This document shows, piece by piece, positions 46,601 through 56,549 of a stretch of DNA of 64,000 nt (the stretch's first letter is position 1; every line of letters starts with the position of its first letter). The DNA comes from Onishia taeanensis (GTDB taxonomy: Bacteria > Pseudomonadota > Gammaproteobacteria > Pseudomonadales > Halomonadaceae), in assembly GCF_900100755.1 (NCBI RefSeq), contig NZ_FNCI01000001.1, forward strand, positions 486,453-550,452, written 5' to 3'. A program made the translations under genes and the position numbers. Under the pieces are notes generated by a model. That model saw only the letters and a program-made list of their open reading frames with translations. It had not been told where the DNA came from and made no database searches.

Positions 46601-46809
46601 AGGCGGGCGATGCGGGTGAGATCCTCGGCGTGGCGTGGATAGAGTACTGCCTGTGGCAGACGCTGATAGATCGAGTTGTCGGTGGCCAGCACGCTGCGGC
46701 TGGCATAGTCGGGCGATATCTCGCCCTCGAATCCATCGTCCCGCAGCGCCTCGATGAAGCGTAGATAGTCGGCGTCGAGCCGGGCAAGGGTATCCAGTTG
46801 TGCAATCAT
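43609..46809 (-). CDS. ydiJ: FAD and Fe-S oxidoreductase, D-2-hydroxyglutarate dehydrogenase type (YdiJ-like)
   Basis: This long flavoprotein has 1066 residues (E. coli YdiJ about 1018). The N-terminal half is a VAO-type FAD domain with PRGGGTGTNGQSL near residue 85 and ELSTSNRATIGGMISTDASG. The C-terminal half has a cysteine cluster CLACKSCAGQCP near residue 720 and a CCG-type domain (ASGCCGMSGTYGHE near residue 1005). YdiJ oxidises D-2-hydroxyglutarate, a by-product of serine synthesis, and passes electrons to the respiratory chain or another carrier. An acidic Asp/Gln-rich insertion lies at about residues 345-370. The start at 46809 lacks a good ribosome site. It is divergent from serS. 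Confidence 0.9.
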   Translation of the reverse strand: MIAQLDTLARLDADYLRFIEALRDDGFEGEISPDYASRSVLATDNSIYQRLPQAVLYPRHAEDLTRIARLAGQEAHRKVVLTPRGGGTGTNGQSLTDGLVVDISKHMNAILDIDVERRQVRVQAGVVKDQLNAALKPHGLFFAPELSTSNRATIGGMISTDASGQGSCEYGKTRDHVLELDSVLLGGERLTSRPLEGEALEATCARDDRVGEAHRTARAIIDTQAGLIEAKFPKLNRCLTGYDLAHLYNDQRQFDLNSVLCGSEGSLGLLNEAVLNVLPIPKHSTLVNVRYSSFMDALRDAKALMASPAAPTSIETVDDKVLGLAQQDFVWDSVAEFFPATTGAPKADNHQDQADDQAEDDTAVATRTETSIRGINLIEFNADDPEALKARIDDFTRHLEADSSVERLGYTLAEGHEQIKRVYAMRKRAVGLLGNVQGEKRPIPFVEDTAVPPEHLADYIAEFRAALDAHGLTYGMFGHVDAGVLHVRPAIDMKDPAQEALIRQISDEVAELTHKYHGLLWGEHGKGVRSEYAPKFFGELYPSLQRLKAAFDPYNQLNPGKIATPLAAEDAEENEAGDGEQTVKWVDPGLLAIDEVPTRGQYDRQIDERVWQSHAAAVYCNGNGACYNYDPDDAMCPSWKATRERVQSPKGRASLMREWLRLQGRAGTDVVEESKQKKVEGLWGFVRDFPARARNTWAKRRGEEDFSHEVYDAMAGCLACKSCAGQCPIKVNVPEFRSQFLEVYHGRYLRAPRDYVIGGLEFMVPYLAPLAPLYNAALDNRLVDRLLAGPVGMVDSPKLSRASLKKQLKAWGVAEATPTSLGLLTEAQKANSVILVQDAFTSYFESKLVMDVVELLSRLDIKVFVAPFSPNGKPLNVQGFLGAFERTAERQAKKLKSLADFGVPLVGIDPAMTLTYRQEYVKALGADAVPEVLMLQEWLVSLGKRLKPRGVTLSDPGFKLLAHCTEKTNAPGSPKAWQQVFSVFGLELEVLASGCCGMSGTYGHETRNLDTSKTIYAQSWQPKVEDPANTGRLLATGYSCRSQAKRLSDTALTHPLQGLLETLRGA

Positions 46810-46944
46810 GAGTCGCTATCAGACCGTGAGTCGCTGCCCTTGACCGCGGCATCGTCGCCGATGTCCTGGCGTGGGCAGTAATAAGGGAATGCGGTCCACT
46901 TTACCGGAGCATGACAGAAGGTGCACCCGTCAGCGGCGTGGTGA

Positions 46945-48297
<1,353 letters not shown>

Positions 48298-48355
48298 GCG
48301 CGTTGAGAAGGGACCATGGGGAACGCTCCCATTGAGAACACTCAGCGAGAGATAG

Positions 48356-48388
48356 CAAGGCCCCGATGGCAGTGCCGTCGGGGCCTTG
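48356..48388. terminator. Hairpin terminator after serS
   Basis: 11-bp perfect stem CAAGGCCCCGA / TCGGGGCCTTG with inner GGC/GCC pairing. It is followed by TGTGCATCTTG, so the T run is poor. It lies between the convergent serS and SIMPL-domain genes. Confidence 0.7.
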
Positions 48389-48437
48389 TGCATCTTGCCA
48401 GCCGCCGCTGGACTTTGGTTGATGTTCTAGCCGCGCA

Positions 48438-49289
48438 TCATTCGTCGGCGATGGCCCAATGCACCGCGACTTCGGCGTCGATCTCAATCTGGCCTGGGCG
48501 ATACTCTGATGTCATCTCCTTGGCCGATGCATCGCTTGCGCGCATCATCATCTGTGGCTGGAAGCTTGGCATCTGCGTCTCTTGAACCTGCAGGACGCGC
48601 CCCAGGCGGATATCGAGGCGTTCAGCCATCAAGGCGGCTTTGGCCTTGGCCCGGTCGATGGCAAGGCCCAGCGCCTCATCGCTTGCCGCCGTGCGATCCT
48701 TAAGGTCGTAGCTGACGCCGTCCAGAGAGTCGACGCTGGCCGTGGTTAGGGCGTCGAGGAGGTCCGGCAGGGCCTCGAGATCATCGAGCGTCACAGTAAT
48801 CGGTCGGGTCAGCTGGGTCCGCACCCGGCGATCCGGCTGCCCATCGGCGTAGACCGGCCCCTGTACATAGCTTGGCTGGACTGAGAGCGAGCCGGCCTGA
48901 ATGGCGTTTCGCGGCAGGCCGGTGGCCTCGAGTGTGCGGATCAGCTCGCCCATGCGGTCTTCGAGCCGGCTGCGTGCTTCACTCAGGGCTTCGGGACTGG
49001 CTTCTCGCGCCGAGTCGACGGCGCGCACGGGGGTGCGCTCCCACAGGCGGGCAGACAGCGTTGCCATGTTGGGCGCTACCTCCAGGGTGTGGTGGGCCGA
49101 TACCGTGAGCCGCCCCTGGGGTTGCTCATGGGGCGCTGGCTGATGGGCCGCGGCGGTGGAGCTCATCGTCATGCAGGCCGCCAGCAGCAGGCCGAGACTG
49201 AAGCCCATGCAGGGGCCACGGCCTGGAAGCCGGCGACGATTGAGCGCTTTGGGGCTCGTTTGAGTTCGTTGGGTAGTATGGGAAAGCAT
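48438..49289 (-). CDS. SIMPL-domain (DUF541) secreted protein
   Basis: This is an exported protein of 283 residues. The start at 49289 has GGAGG with a six-base gap, whereas a longer frame to 49376 has none. An N-terminal basic stretch precedes a hydrophobic signal (MGFSLGLLLAACMTMSS). LAAC fits a lipobox, but signal peptidase I cleavage after STAAA is also possible. The mature part is the SIMPL/DUF541 domain: GRLTVSAHHTLEVAPNMATLS, then QAGSLSVQPSY, and AKAKAALMAERLDIRLGRVLQVQE near the end. Family members (E. coli YggE) are linked to oxidative stress tolerance, and the mechanism is unclear. It is divergent from the AI-2E family gene. Confidence 0.85.
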   Translation of the reverse strand: MLSHTTQRTQTSPKALNRRRLPGRGPCMGFSLGLLLAACMTMSSTAAAHQPAPHEQPQGRLTVSAHHTLEVAPNMATLSARLWERTPVRAVDSAREASPEALSEARSRLEDRMGELIRTLEATGLPRNAIQAGSLSVQPSYVQGPVYADGQPDRRVRTQLTRPITVTLDDLEALPDLLDALTTASVDSLDGVSYDLKDRTAASDEALGLAIDRAKAKAALMAERLDIRLGRVLQVQETQMPSFQPQMMMRASDASAKEMTSEYRPGQIEIDAEVAVHWAIADE

Positions 49290-49399
49290 GCAACCTCCGT
49301 GCAGTTTGTCGATATCTCGTCCGATGATTGTGTACAGGCAGTGGCGAGCCGGTACACTCCTTTTATCATCCAGCATAAGCAGATTCCCGGGAAGGACTC

Positions 49400-50497
49400 A
49401 TGAACGACGAGGATATCGACGAGGCGGCAAGTACCATTCCGCTTAATCTGACGCTGGCGCTGGCCGCCCTGGTGGTCATCATCGGCGGCATGAAACTTGG
49501 GGCCAGCCTGCTGGTGCCGCTGCTGCTGTCGCTGTTCATCGCCGTGATCTGCACCTCGCCGGTTCACTGGCTGCATCGTCGAGGCGTAGGGCTGCGGATG
49601 TCGGTATGGCTGACGCTGTTGGTGATTGGCCTGCTACTAAGCCTGTTGGGCCTATTGCTGGTCAATAGCGTGAATACCTTTGCCGAGGAGCTGCCGGGAC
49701 TCGAGTCGCAGCTCTATGATCATTACCTGAGCATTCTCAACTGGCTCGCCGGCATGGGCGTATCGATTCGTCCTGAGCGCTTCTCGGAATGGCTAGACCC
49801 GACTCAGGCTACCCAGCTGATTCCCGCTCTGCTGGGCGAGGTCGGTAACGTGCTCATGCAGAGCCTGATCGTTGCGCTGCTGGTGGTTTTTCTGCTGTTC
49901 GAAACCCTCAACTTTCGGGAGAAAGTCTCCCAGGCCCTGCTGAATCCGGCGCCTAGCCTTCAGCGCTTCAATGAGTTCAGTCTGACGCTGAAGCGTTACC
50001 TGGCAGTAAAGACGTTGATCAGCCTGGTGACCGGCGTGCTGGTGTGGATTTCCTGCAAGATACTGAGCGTCGACTTCCCGCTGCTGTGGGCGACGCTCGC
50101 TTTCGGGCTGAACTACATACCCAACATCGGGTCGGTGCTGGCGGCCGTTCCACCCGTTCTGCTACTGCTGGTCTCGCCCCAGGGCGGGGTCTTTCCGGCA
50201 ATGCTGCTGGCGGGAAGCTATCTGGGCATTAACTTCGTGCTTGGCAACTTGGTCGAACCCCGGGTCATGGGGCGAGCCCTGGGTCTGTCGACCTTCGTCG
50301 CCTTCCTGTCACTGGTCGTGTGGGGCTGGATATTGGGAACCGGGGGCTTGCTGTTGTCCGTGCTGCTGACGATGACCTTGAAGATCGCGCTGGACAGCCA
50401 TCCGCAGACGCGCTGGATGGCCCGTTTGCTAGGACCGGCCCATGAACGACCGGTAACGGCATCCGGAGGAGGGCAAACGCCTCAGGCAGACGCCTGA
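49400..50497 (+). CDS. AI-2E family transporter
   Basis: This membrane protein of 365 residues belongs to the AI-2E (PerM/UPF0118) family, with about eight hydrophobic segments. Members export autoinducer-2 or act as Na+/H+ antiporters in some halophiles, so the name does not fix the substrate. Signatures are KTLISLVTGVLVWISCKIL, LLWATLAFGLNYIPNIGS and NLVEPRVMGRALGLSTFVAFLSLVVWGWILG (seen as LVEPRVMGRALGLS). The ATG at 49400 follows GGGAAGGACTC. The short acidic N-terminus is cytoplasmic. Confidence 0.88.
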   Translation: MNDEDIDEAASTIPLNLTLALAALVVIIGGMKLGASLLVPLLLSLFIAVICTSPVHWLHRRGVGLRMSVWLTLLVIGLLLSLLGLLLVNSVNTFAEELPGLESQLYDHYLSILNWLAGMGVSIRPERFSEWLDPTQATQLIPALLGEVGNVLMQSLIVALLVVFLLFETLNFREKVSQALLNPAPSLQRFNEFSLTLKRYLAVKTLISLVTGVLVWISCKILSVDFPLLWATLAFGLNYIPNIGSVLAAVPPVLLLLVSPQGGVFPAMLLAGSYLGINFVLGNLVEPRVMGRALGLSTFVAFLSLVVWGWILGTGGLLLSVLLTMTLKIALDSHPQTRWMARLLGPAHERPVTASGGGQTPQADA

Positions 50498-50520
50498 GCA
50501 TTGTGGCGACATGGCAAGCT

Positions 50521-50580
50521 ACCCAGTTGTCTTAAACCCAGTGCCTTAAACGACAACGCCCCGGCACAGCCAGGGCGTTG
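50521..50580. terminator. Short duplication and weak hairpin between convergent genes
   Basis: ACCCAGTTGTCTTAA is followed by ACCCAGTGCCTTAAA (imperfect repeat, period about 15, 50521-50550). A hairpin CAACGCCC / GGGCGTTG (50554-50580) follows. It lies between the AI-2E family gene and trxA. The terminator role is plausible for both strands but T runs are short. Confidence 0.5.
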
Positions 50581-50609
50581 GAACAAGCATGATGACGCTG
50601 GGCGCGTTA

Positions 50610-50933
50610 TCAGGCGTTCTGGTCGAGGAACTGCTCTAGCTGCGACTTGGACTGGGCGCCGACCAGTGAGGCCACCTTGGCGCCAGATTTGAATAGCATC
50701 ACGGTCGGCACACCGCGCACGCCGTGCTCGGCAGCAATATCCGGCGCATCGTCTACGTTGACGCTCACGACCTTCACATTGTCGGTGCGCTCGTCGGCGA
50801 CTTCATCCACCACCGGCGCCATCATTTTGCAGGGGCCGCACCAGGGCGCCCAGAACTTCAGCAGGACCGGCTTATCGGCCTTGAGGACTTCCTGCTCGAA
50901 GTTGGCAGTCGTGACATCGACGTTGTTGGCCAT
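50610..50933 (-). CDS. trxA: Thioredoxin 1
   Basis: Thioredoxin is a dithiol carrier that reduces, among others, ribonucleotide reductase and PAPS reductase. It has 107 residues. The active site is FWAPWCGPCKM with Cys32 and Cys35, and the cis-proline segment GVRGVPTVMLF is present. The start MANNVDV has an AGGAG ribosome site. A longer frame by six codons would include that site and is rejected. It lies close to cysB and cysH, fitting its role as the electron donor of CysH, although the genes are not in one operon. Confidence 0.97.
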   Translation of the reverse strand: MANNVDVTTANFEQEVLKADKPVLLKFWAPWCGPCKMMAPVVDEVADERTDNVKVVSVNVDDAPDIAAEHGVRGVPTVMLFKSGAKVASLVGAQSKSQLEQFLDQNA

Positions 50934-51096
50934 GTAATTCTCCTGTTGCATTACGCGTGAAACGCGCGTTTTTTCAGCTTAGTCCGATGATGGTAGCGGC
51001 CGCTGGGGCCGCTGGCAAATGCCTGTTCCTCAATAAGATCGATAGCGATCCGTAATGACGGTGGCATCGGCGCTACATTCTCTCGGAACATTTTTG

Positions 51097-51116
51097 TATG
51101 CTATTCTTATAGCATA
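51097..51116. promoter_or_regulatory. Palindrome upstream of cysB
   Basis: TATGCTAT-TCTT-ATAGCATA is a perfect 8-bp inverted repeat with a 4-base centre. It sits in an AT-rich stretch 116 bases before the cysB start. CysB controls its own gene in enteric bacteria, so it may be an autoregulatory site or overlap the promoter. Confidence 0.5.
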
Positions 51117-51117
51117 A

Positions 51118-52203
<1,086 letters not shown>

Positions 52204-52245
52204 GCGTTCGTCTGGCTGGCCAAACCGCCTGACATAGCCACATAC

Positions 52246-52282
52246 AGAAGGCCCCGATAGCGTTCGCTATCGGGGCCTTCTC
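52246..52282. terminator. Bidirectional terminator between cysB and cysH
   Basis: Very long stem: AGAAGGCCCCGATAGCG pairs with CGCTATCGGGGCCTTCT (16-17 bp) around a 2-4 base centre, followed by CGTATCTGTC. It serves two convergent genes. Confidence 0.85.
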
Positions 52283-52318
52283 GTATCTGTCACGGTTTAA
52301 CCCGCAAATGTCAGGCGA

Positions 52319-52939
52319 TCAGTGCTGCAGGTGCAGCCCACACTCGCGCTTGTCTTCCACCTTGGTGGGGTCGAAGTAGTCGAAGTTATTGGGCAGGTCG
52401 TGCTTCACCAGATACTCGTACATGTCCTTGGCGCTCCAGTGCAATACCGGGGCGACCTTGATCAGGCCGTCGTCGTTGATCGATACCGGCTGCATCTTGG
52501 CGCGTTCCGGCGTGTCCTCGGCGCGCAGCGCGGTCAGCCAGACCTGGGGCGCCATTTCGCGCAGGGCCCGAGTGAAGGGCTCCAGCTTGACCTCCTCGGT
52601 GAAGGCGGCATGGCGCGGGTCGTCGATGGTCGGCATAGCGCCTTCCAGCGCCTCGCGGTGCGCCCGGGTGCGCTTGGGCAGGTAGCTCACCAGGTTCAGA
52701 TTTAGCCGCTTGATGACCTCATCGGCGAAGCGATAGGTGGCCTCGGTGTTATAGCCCGAGTCCATCCAGACCACCGGAATGTCCGGCTGAACCTGGGTCA
52801 CCATATGCAGGATGACCGCTTCGAAGGGGCGGAAGTTGGTGGTGCAGATAGCATGCTTCTCAAGGCTCAGCGCCCAGCGCGTCAGGGCCTCAGGGTCCTG
52901 GCCGAGGTCGCGATTGATGGCATCGATGTCAAAGTCCAT
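52319..52939 (-). CDS. cysH: Phosphoadenylyl-sulfate (PAPS) reductase family protein
   Basis: CysH reduces activated sulfate to sulfite with thioredoxin. It has 206 residues, shorter than E. coli CysH (244). The C-terminal catalytic ECGLH motif is present with Cys200, and SGYNTEATYRFAD and KVAPVLHWSAKDMYEYL are typical. The two extra cysteine pairs that hold the [4Fe-4S] cluster of APS reductases are absent, so PAPS is the likely substrate. The usual SSFG-type phosphate loop reads CTTNFRPFEAV here, a divergent form. The start has GGAGG four bases upstream, and a longer frame to 52966 would contain that site. Confidence 0.88.
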   Translation of the reverse strand: MDFDIDAINRDLGQDPEALTRWALSLEKHAICTTNFRPFEAVILHMVTQVQPDIPVVWMDSGYNTEATYRFADEVIKRLNLNLVSYLPKRTRAHREALEGAMPTIDDPRHAAFTEEVKLEPFTRALREMAPQVWLTALRAEDTPERAKMQPVSINDDGLIKVAPVLHWSAKDMYEYLVKHDLPNNFDYFDPTKVEDKRECGLHLQH

Positions 52940-53108
52940 GGGGCCTCCGAAATAATGAGCAACCAAAAGGTGTTCCGATAATGGCGCTACCCTAGCAAAT
53001 CGTCTGCCCTTGGCCCCAATACTGATTGGTTCGGTTCTTATATAGCGAAATGATCGTAATTCAGGGCGTCGTTAGAATGGTGGGTGCTATCGAATCGAGC
53101 TGTCGCAC

Positions 53109-53134
53109 AGACCTGGCGCATAGACCTAGCGCAT
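53109..53134. repeat. 13-bp tandem duplication upstream of cysH
   Basis: AGACCTGGCGCAT is followed by AGACCTAGCGCAT (12 of 13 identical) and a partial third copy GGACCTT. It lies in the 246-bp region between cysH and pabB, which has no other feature I can support. The cysH promoter should be in this region. Confidence 0.8.
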
Positions 53135-53185
53135 GGACCTTTCGGTGCTGGTGTGGCGAGGCTGGCGCTAGTCATAGCGTTTTCA

Positions 53186-54541
53186 TTATGGCGCTTGGTC
53201 GCTCAGTGCCGTGAGAAGGTGGCGAATCTTGTCCAGGGTCTCGAGGTATTCGGCATCTTCTTGTGAGTCCGCGACCAGGCCACCGCCGCCCCACAGGTGC
53301 AACTGGCCGCCACTGGCCACCGCGGTACGGATGGCGATCGAGGTGTCCATGTGTCCGCGCTGGTCGATATAGCCAAGGCTTCCGCAATAGACGCTGCGCC
53401 GGCTGGGCTCCAGTTCGTCGATGATCTGCATGGCGCGAACCTTGGGTGCGCCGGTGATGGATCCGCCGGGGAAGGCGACCGCCAGAATATCCAGCGGTGT
53501 TTGATCATCGGCCAGGCGGCCCTCGACCACGCTGACCAGGTGGTGGACGTTGGCGTAGCTCTCGAGGCCGCATAGCTGAGGTACCTTGACGCTCCCCGGT
53601 GCGCAGGCCCGCCCCAGGTCGTTACGCAGCAGGTCGACGATCATCACGTTTTCGGCGCGATCCTTGGCACTGGTCTTGAGCGCCTGTGCCAGGGCCGCAT
53701 CCTGCTCGGGGGTGTCGCCTCTGGGTCTGGTGCCCTTGATGGGGCGTGCCTCGACGCGGCCGGCATGGCACTGCAGGAAACGCTCCGGTGACAGCGACAG
53801 CACGGCCTTGTCGTCCCAGGCCATGAAGCCGGCAAAAGGCGTGGGCGTGGCCTGGCGCAGCCGCAAATAGGCCTGCCAGAGATCGCCACGGAAGGGGGCG
53901 CTAAAGCGCTGGGTCAGATTGATCTGATAGCAGTCGCCGGCATGAATGTAGCGCTGTACGGCGCGAAAGCGCTCACCATACCCCTCCCGGTCCTGCTCGC
54001 CCGCGAACGGGGCGGTGATCGCGAAGGGCGTCGTGGCAGGGGGGGCGGCGTCCAGCCAGGTTTGTACCTGTGCGCGGCGACGCTGATCGGCCACCAGGAA
54101 CGACTCCCGCCGGGCATGGTCCTGAATGATCGCCCAGTCATAGAGACCGATGCGGCTCCAGGGCAGGTCGACGGCCTCTTTGGCATTGCCGTTGACCGGC
54201 TCCAGGCAGCGGCCGAAGTCGTAGCTCCAATATCCGATCAGACCGCCCAGGAAGGGAAGTTCGCTCTCGGGAGCCTCGACATCGAGCCGTGATAGCAGCG
54301 TTTTCTGAGCGGCAATGGGCTCGTCAGGCAGCGGCGTATCGCTGTCTGAGCTGACGTGGCCCGCGGCATTGACGCTCATCAGGCCGATCGGTTCGGCGCT
54401 GATGATGTCATAACGCCCGCCCGGGCCATGAGGGCGTCCGCTATCCAGCAAAACGGCGCCACGACGTGCGCGTAGCGGCGCAAAATAGCCAAGCGGGTCC
54501 GCTTGATAGGGCAGCGGTGTGATTTCCAGTCGTGAACTCAT
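53186..54541 (-). CDS. pabB: Aminodeoxychorismate synthase component I
   Basis: PabB makes 4-amino-4-deoxychorismate from chorismate for folate synthesis. It has 451 residues, the E. coli length being 453. The motif PIKGTRPRG carries the active-site lysine that separates PabB from TrpE (PIAGT). IVDLLRNDLGR, FPGGSITGAPKVRAMQIIDELE and DTSIAIRTAV complete the chorismate-binding domain. The ammonia-supplying subunit (PabA) is not adjacent, and TrpG at 33736 may serve both enzymes. It stands alone on the minus strand. Confidence 0.95.
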   Translation of the reverse strand: MSSRLEITPLPYQADPLGYFAPLRARRGAVLLDSGRPHGPGGRYDIISAEPIGLMSVNAAGHVSSDSDTPLPDEPIAAQKTLLSRLDVEAPESELPFLGGLIGYWSYDFGRCLEPVNGNAKEAVDLPWSRIGLYDWAIIQDHARRESFLVADQRRRAQVQTWLDAAPPATTPFAITAPFAGEQDREGYGERFRAVQRYIHAGDCYQINLTQRFSAPFRGDLWQAYLRLRQATPTPFAGFMAWDDKAVLSLSPERFLQCHAGRVEARPIKGTRPRGDTPEQDAALAQALKTSAKDRAENVMIVDLLRNDLGRACAPGSVKVPQLCGLESYANVHHLVSVVEGRLADDQTPLDILAVAFPGGSITGAPKVRAMQIIDELEPSRRSVYCGSLGYIDQRGHMDTSIAIRTAVASGGQLHLWGGGGLVADSQEDAEYLETLDKIRHLLTALSDQAP

Positions 54542-54665
54542 GGGGTGTGCTTTTCCTCAACGAGCGCCACATTCTAGGGGCCATGACGCCTTTTGTCCCT
54601 AATGCGTTATCCACGTTCGTGCCATGTCAGCCATCACTCGGCGTCATGCGATCATCTCTGGTAAT

Positions 54666-54677
54666 ATTGTCGACAAC
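54666..54677. promoter_or_regulatory. Upstream operator of the GntR regulator (site 1)
   Basis: ATTGTCGACAAC, with the palindromic core TTGTCGACAA. It is the same core as site 2, 118 bp downstream. This kind of palindrome is typical for FadR/VanR-subfamily GntR regulators. Confidence 0.7.
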
Positions 54678-54783
54678 AGGCTGGGTGAGCCTCTTTGGCT
54701 GTACGCCAAAAGGTGTAGTCAATGCGCGGCGAATGCCTATTGACCCTATCCCGGCCGCTGGCTAAAGTTCCTTTTATCATTTA

Positions 54784-54795
54784 ATTGTCGACAAT
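54784..54795. promoter_or_regulatory. Start-proximal operator of the GntR regulator (site 2)
   Basis: ATTGTCGACAAT is a perfect 12-bp palindrome that ends four bases before the ATG of the GntR gene. A repressor bound here would block initiation or elongation of the whole prp transcript, giving autoregulation. Confidence 0.75.
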
Positions 54796-54799
54796 TACC

Positions 54800-55510
54800 A
54801 TGACAACCTCTTCATCGAATCTCGCGACCCCGGAAGTGCGCACTCTGGCAGAGCGAGTCTTCAATCAGTTGCAGACCGCTATCGTGCGCGGCGACCTAGC
54901 ACCGGGCAGCAAGATTACCGAGCCGGGCCTCTCCAAGGCTTACGGTATTTCCCGTGGTCCGCTGCGTGAAGCCATGCGCAGGCTCGAAACGCATCGACTG
55001 ATCGAGCGCGTGCCCCACGTCGGAGCGCGAGTGGTCAAGCTCTCGATGAAGGAGTTGATCGAGTTGTTCGATGTGCGCGAGGCGCTGGAAAGCATGGCTG
55101 CCAGGCTTGCCGCCGAGCACATGACCGCCGACGAGATCGCCGGCCTGCGCGAGGTGCTGGACGTTCACGAGCGTCAGGCCGATCTGCGTCGCGGCGAGGC
55201 CTACTTCCAGCGGGAAGGGGATCTCGATTTTCATTATCGGATCGTGCAGGGCAGTCACAATCGCATGCTGATGACGATTCTCTGCGATGACCTTTATTAC
55301 CTGGTTCGACTCTATCGTACCCAGTTCAGTGCCAGTGGCAGCCGTCCGCAGCGCGCCTTCGTCGAGCACCATCGCATCGTCGATGCCATCGAGGCCGGTG
55401 ACGCAGAGCTATCCGAGCTGTTGATGAGGCGCCACGTCAGCGCCTCGAGAGCCAACGTCGCCGAGCGCTATGCGGCCATTCTCGACCAGGAATCCACGCA
55501 GTCCCAGTGA
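54800..55510 (+). CDS. prpR: GntR-family regulator of the methylcitrate genes
   Basis: This is a GntR/FadR-type DNA-binding protein of 236 residues. The winged helix lies at about 15-75 ([54 protein letters not shown]). The FCD ligand domain follows ([20 protein letters not shown], then [14 protein letters not shown] with likely metal-binding histidines). I take the ATG at 54800 rather than the TTG at 54785, which lies inside the operator. No ribosome site is visible, so a leaderless or weakly translated mRNA is possible. It heads the prp genes and probably represses them until a methylcitrate-cycle metabolite binds. The symbol follows common use for GntR-type prp regulators. Confidence 0.88.
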   Translation: MTTSSSNLATPEVRTLAERVFNQLQTAIVRGDLAPGSKITEPGLSKAYGISRGPLREAMRRLETHRLIERVPHVGARVVKLSMKELIELFDVREALESMAARLAAEHMTADEIAGLREVLDVHERQADLRRGEAYFQREGDLDFHYRIVQGSHNRMLMTILCDDLYYLVRLYRTQFSASGSRPQRAFVEHHRIVDAIEAGDAELSELLMRRHVSASRANVAERYAAILDQESTQSQ

Positions 55511-55550
55511 CCATGGTTGCCCGGGGCGCTTTCTTAGACAGGAGATCACC

Positions 55551-56438
55551 ATGACCCCCCTCACTCCCGGTGCACGCTTTCGTGCCGCCCTCGAGGCCCA
55601 TCAGCCGCTGCCGATCCTCGGCACTATTAACGCCTATACGGCGTTGATGGCGCAGCGAGTCGGCCATCAGGCCATTTATCTGTCCGGTGGTGGGGTGGCT
55701 AACGCTTCCTTTGGCCTGCCCGATCTTGGCATGACGACCATGAACGACGTGGTCGAGGATGCGCGGCGCATCACCGCCGCCACCGATCTGCCACTGCTGG
55801 TGGATATCGATACCGGCTGGGGCGGTGCCTTCAATATCGAGCGTACCGTCAAAGAGATGCAGCGTGCCGGGGTGGCGGCCGTACACCTTGAAGATCAGGT
55901 GGCACAGAAGCGCTGTGGCCATCGGCCCAACAAGGCCATCGTCTCCAAGGAGGAAATGGTCGACCGCATCAAGGCTGCCGCCGATGCGCGCCTGGATCCG
56001 GACTTCTATCTGATAGCCCGCACCGATGCCTTCCAGAAAGAGGGGCTCGAGGCGGCCATCGACCGGGCCAATGCCTGTATCGAGGCCGGGGCCGATGCCA
56101 TCTTCGCCGAGGCGGTGCACAGCCTCGATGACTACCGAGCCTTCTGCGACAGGGTGAAGGCGCCGATTCTTGCCAACATCACCGAGTTCGGTGCCACGCC
56201 GCTGTTCAGCCAGCAGGAGCTCGGCGAAGTGGGCTGTCGCATGGTGCTGTATCCGCTGTCGGCGTTTCGCGCCATGAATGCCGCGGCGCTACAGGTCTAT
56301 CAGAGCATCGCCGACAACGGGCATCAGCGCGACGTGGTCGACATCATGCAAACCCGTGATGAACTCTATGACTTCCTCGACTATCACCGCTTCGAGAAGA
56401 AGCTGGATGCGCTCTTCGCAGACAAGAGTCAGGACTGA
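55551..56438 (+). CDS. prpB: 2-Methylisocitrate lyase
   Basis: PrpB splits 2-methylisocitrate into pyruvate and succinate, the last step of propionate oxidation through the methylcitrate cycle. It has 295 residues. The catalytic loop KRCGH is intact near residue 121. The [16 protein letters not shown] and [11 protein letters not shown] segments that bind magnesium and substrate are present. The start [10 protein letters not shown] has AGGAGATCACC just upstream. It lies 40 bp after prpR, so it is in the same transcript. Confidence 0.96.
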   Translation: MTPLTPGARFRAALEAHQPLPILGTINAYTALMAQRVGHQAIYLSGGGVANASFGLPDLGMTTMNDVVEDARRITAATDLPLLVDIDTGWGGAFNIERTVKEMQRAGVAAVHLEDQVAQKRCGHRPNKAIVSKEEMVDRIKAAADARLDPDFYLIARTDAFQKEGLEAAIDRANACIEAGADAIFAEAVHSLDDYRAFCDRVKAPILANITEFGATPLFSQQELGEVGCRMVLYPLSAFRAMNAAALQVYQSIADNGHQRDVVDIMQTRDELYDFLDYHRFEKKLDALFADKSQD

Positions 56439-56549
56439 TACGGCGCCTCGCCGTCATAAAGGCGAGGCCGGTTATGAGCACATTCATCACGACAGCATCT
56501 ATTCAGACAAAAACGACAATACCGATTACACGCCAGTAGGAGACACGTC

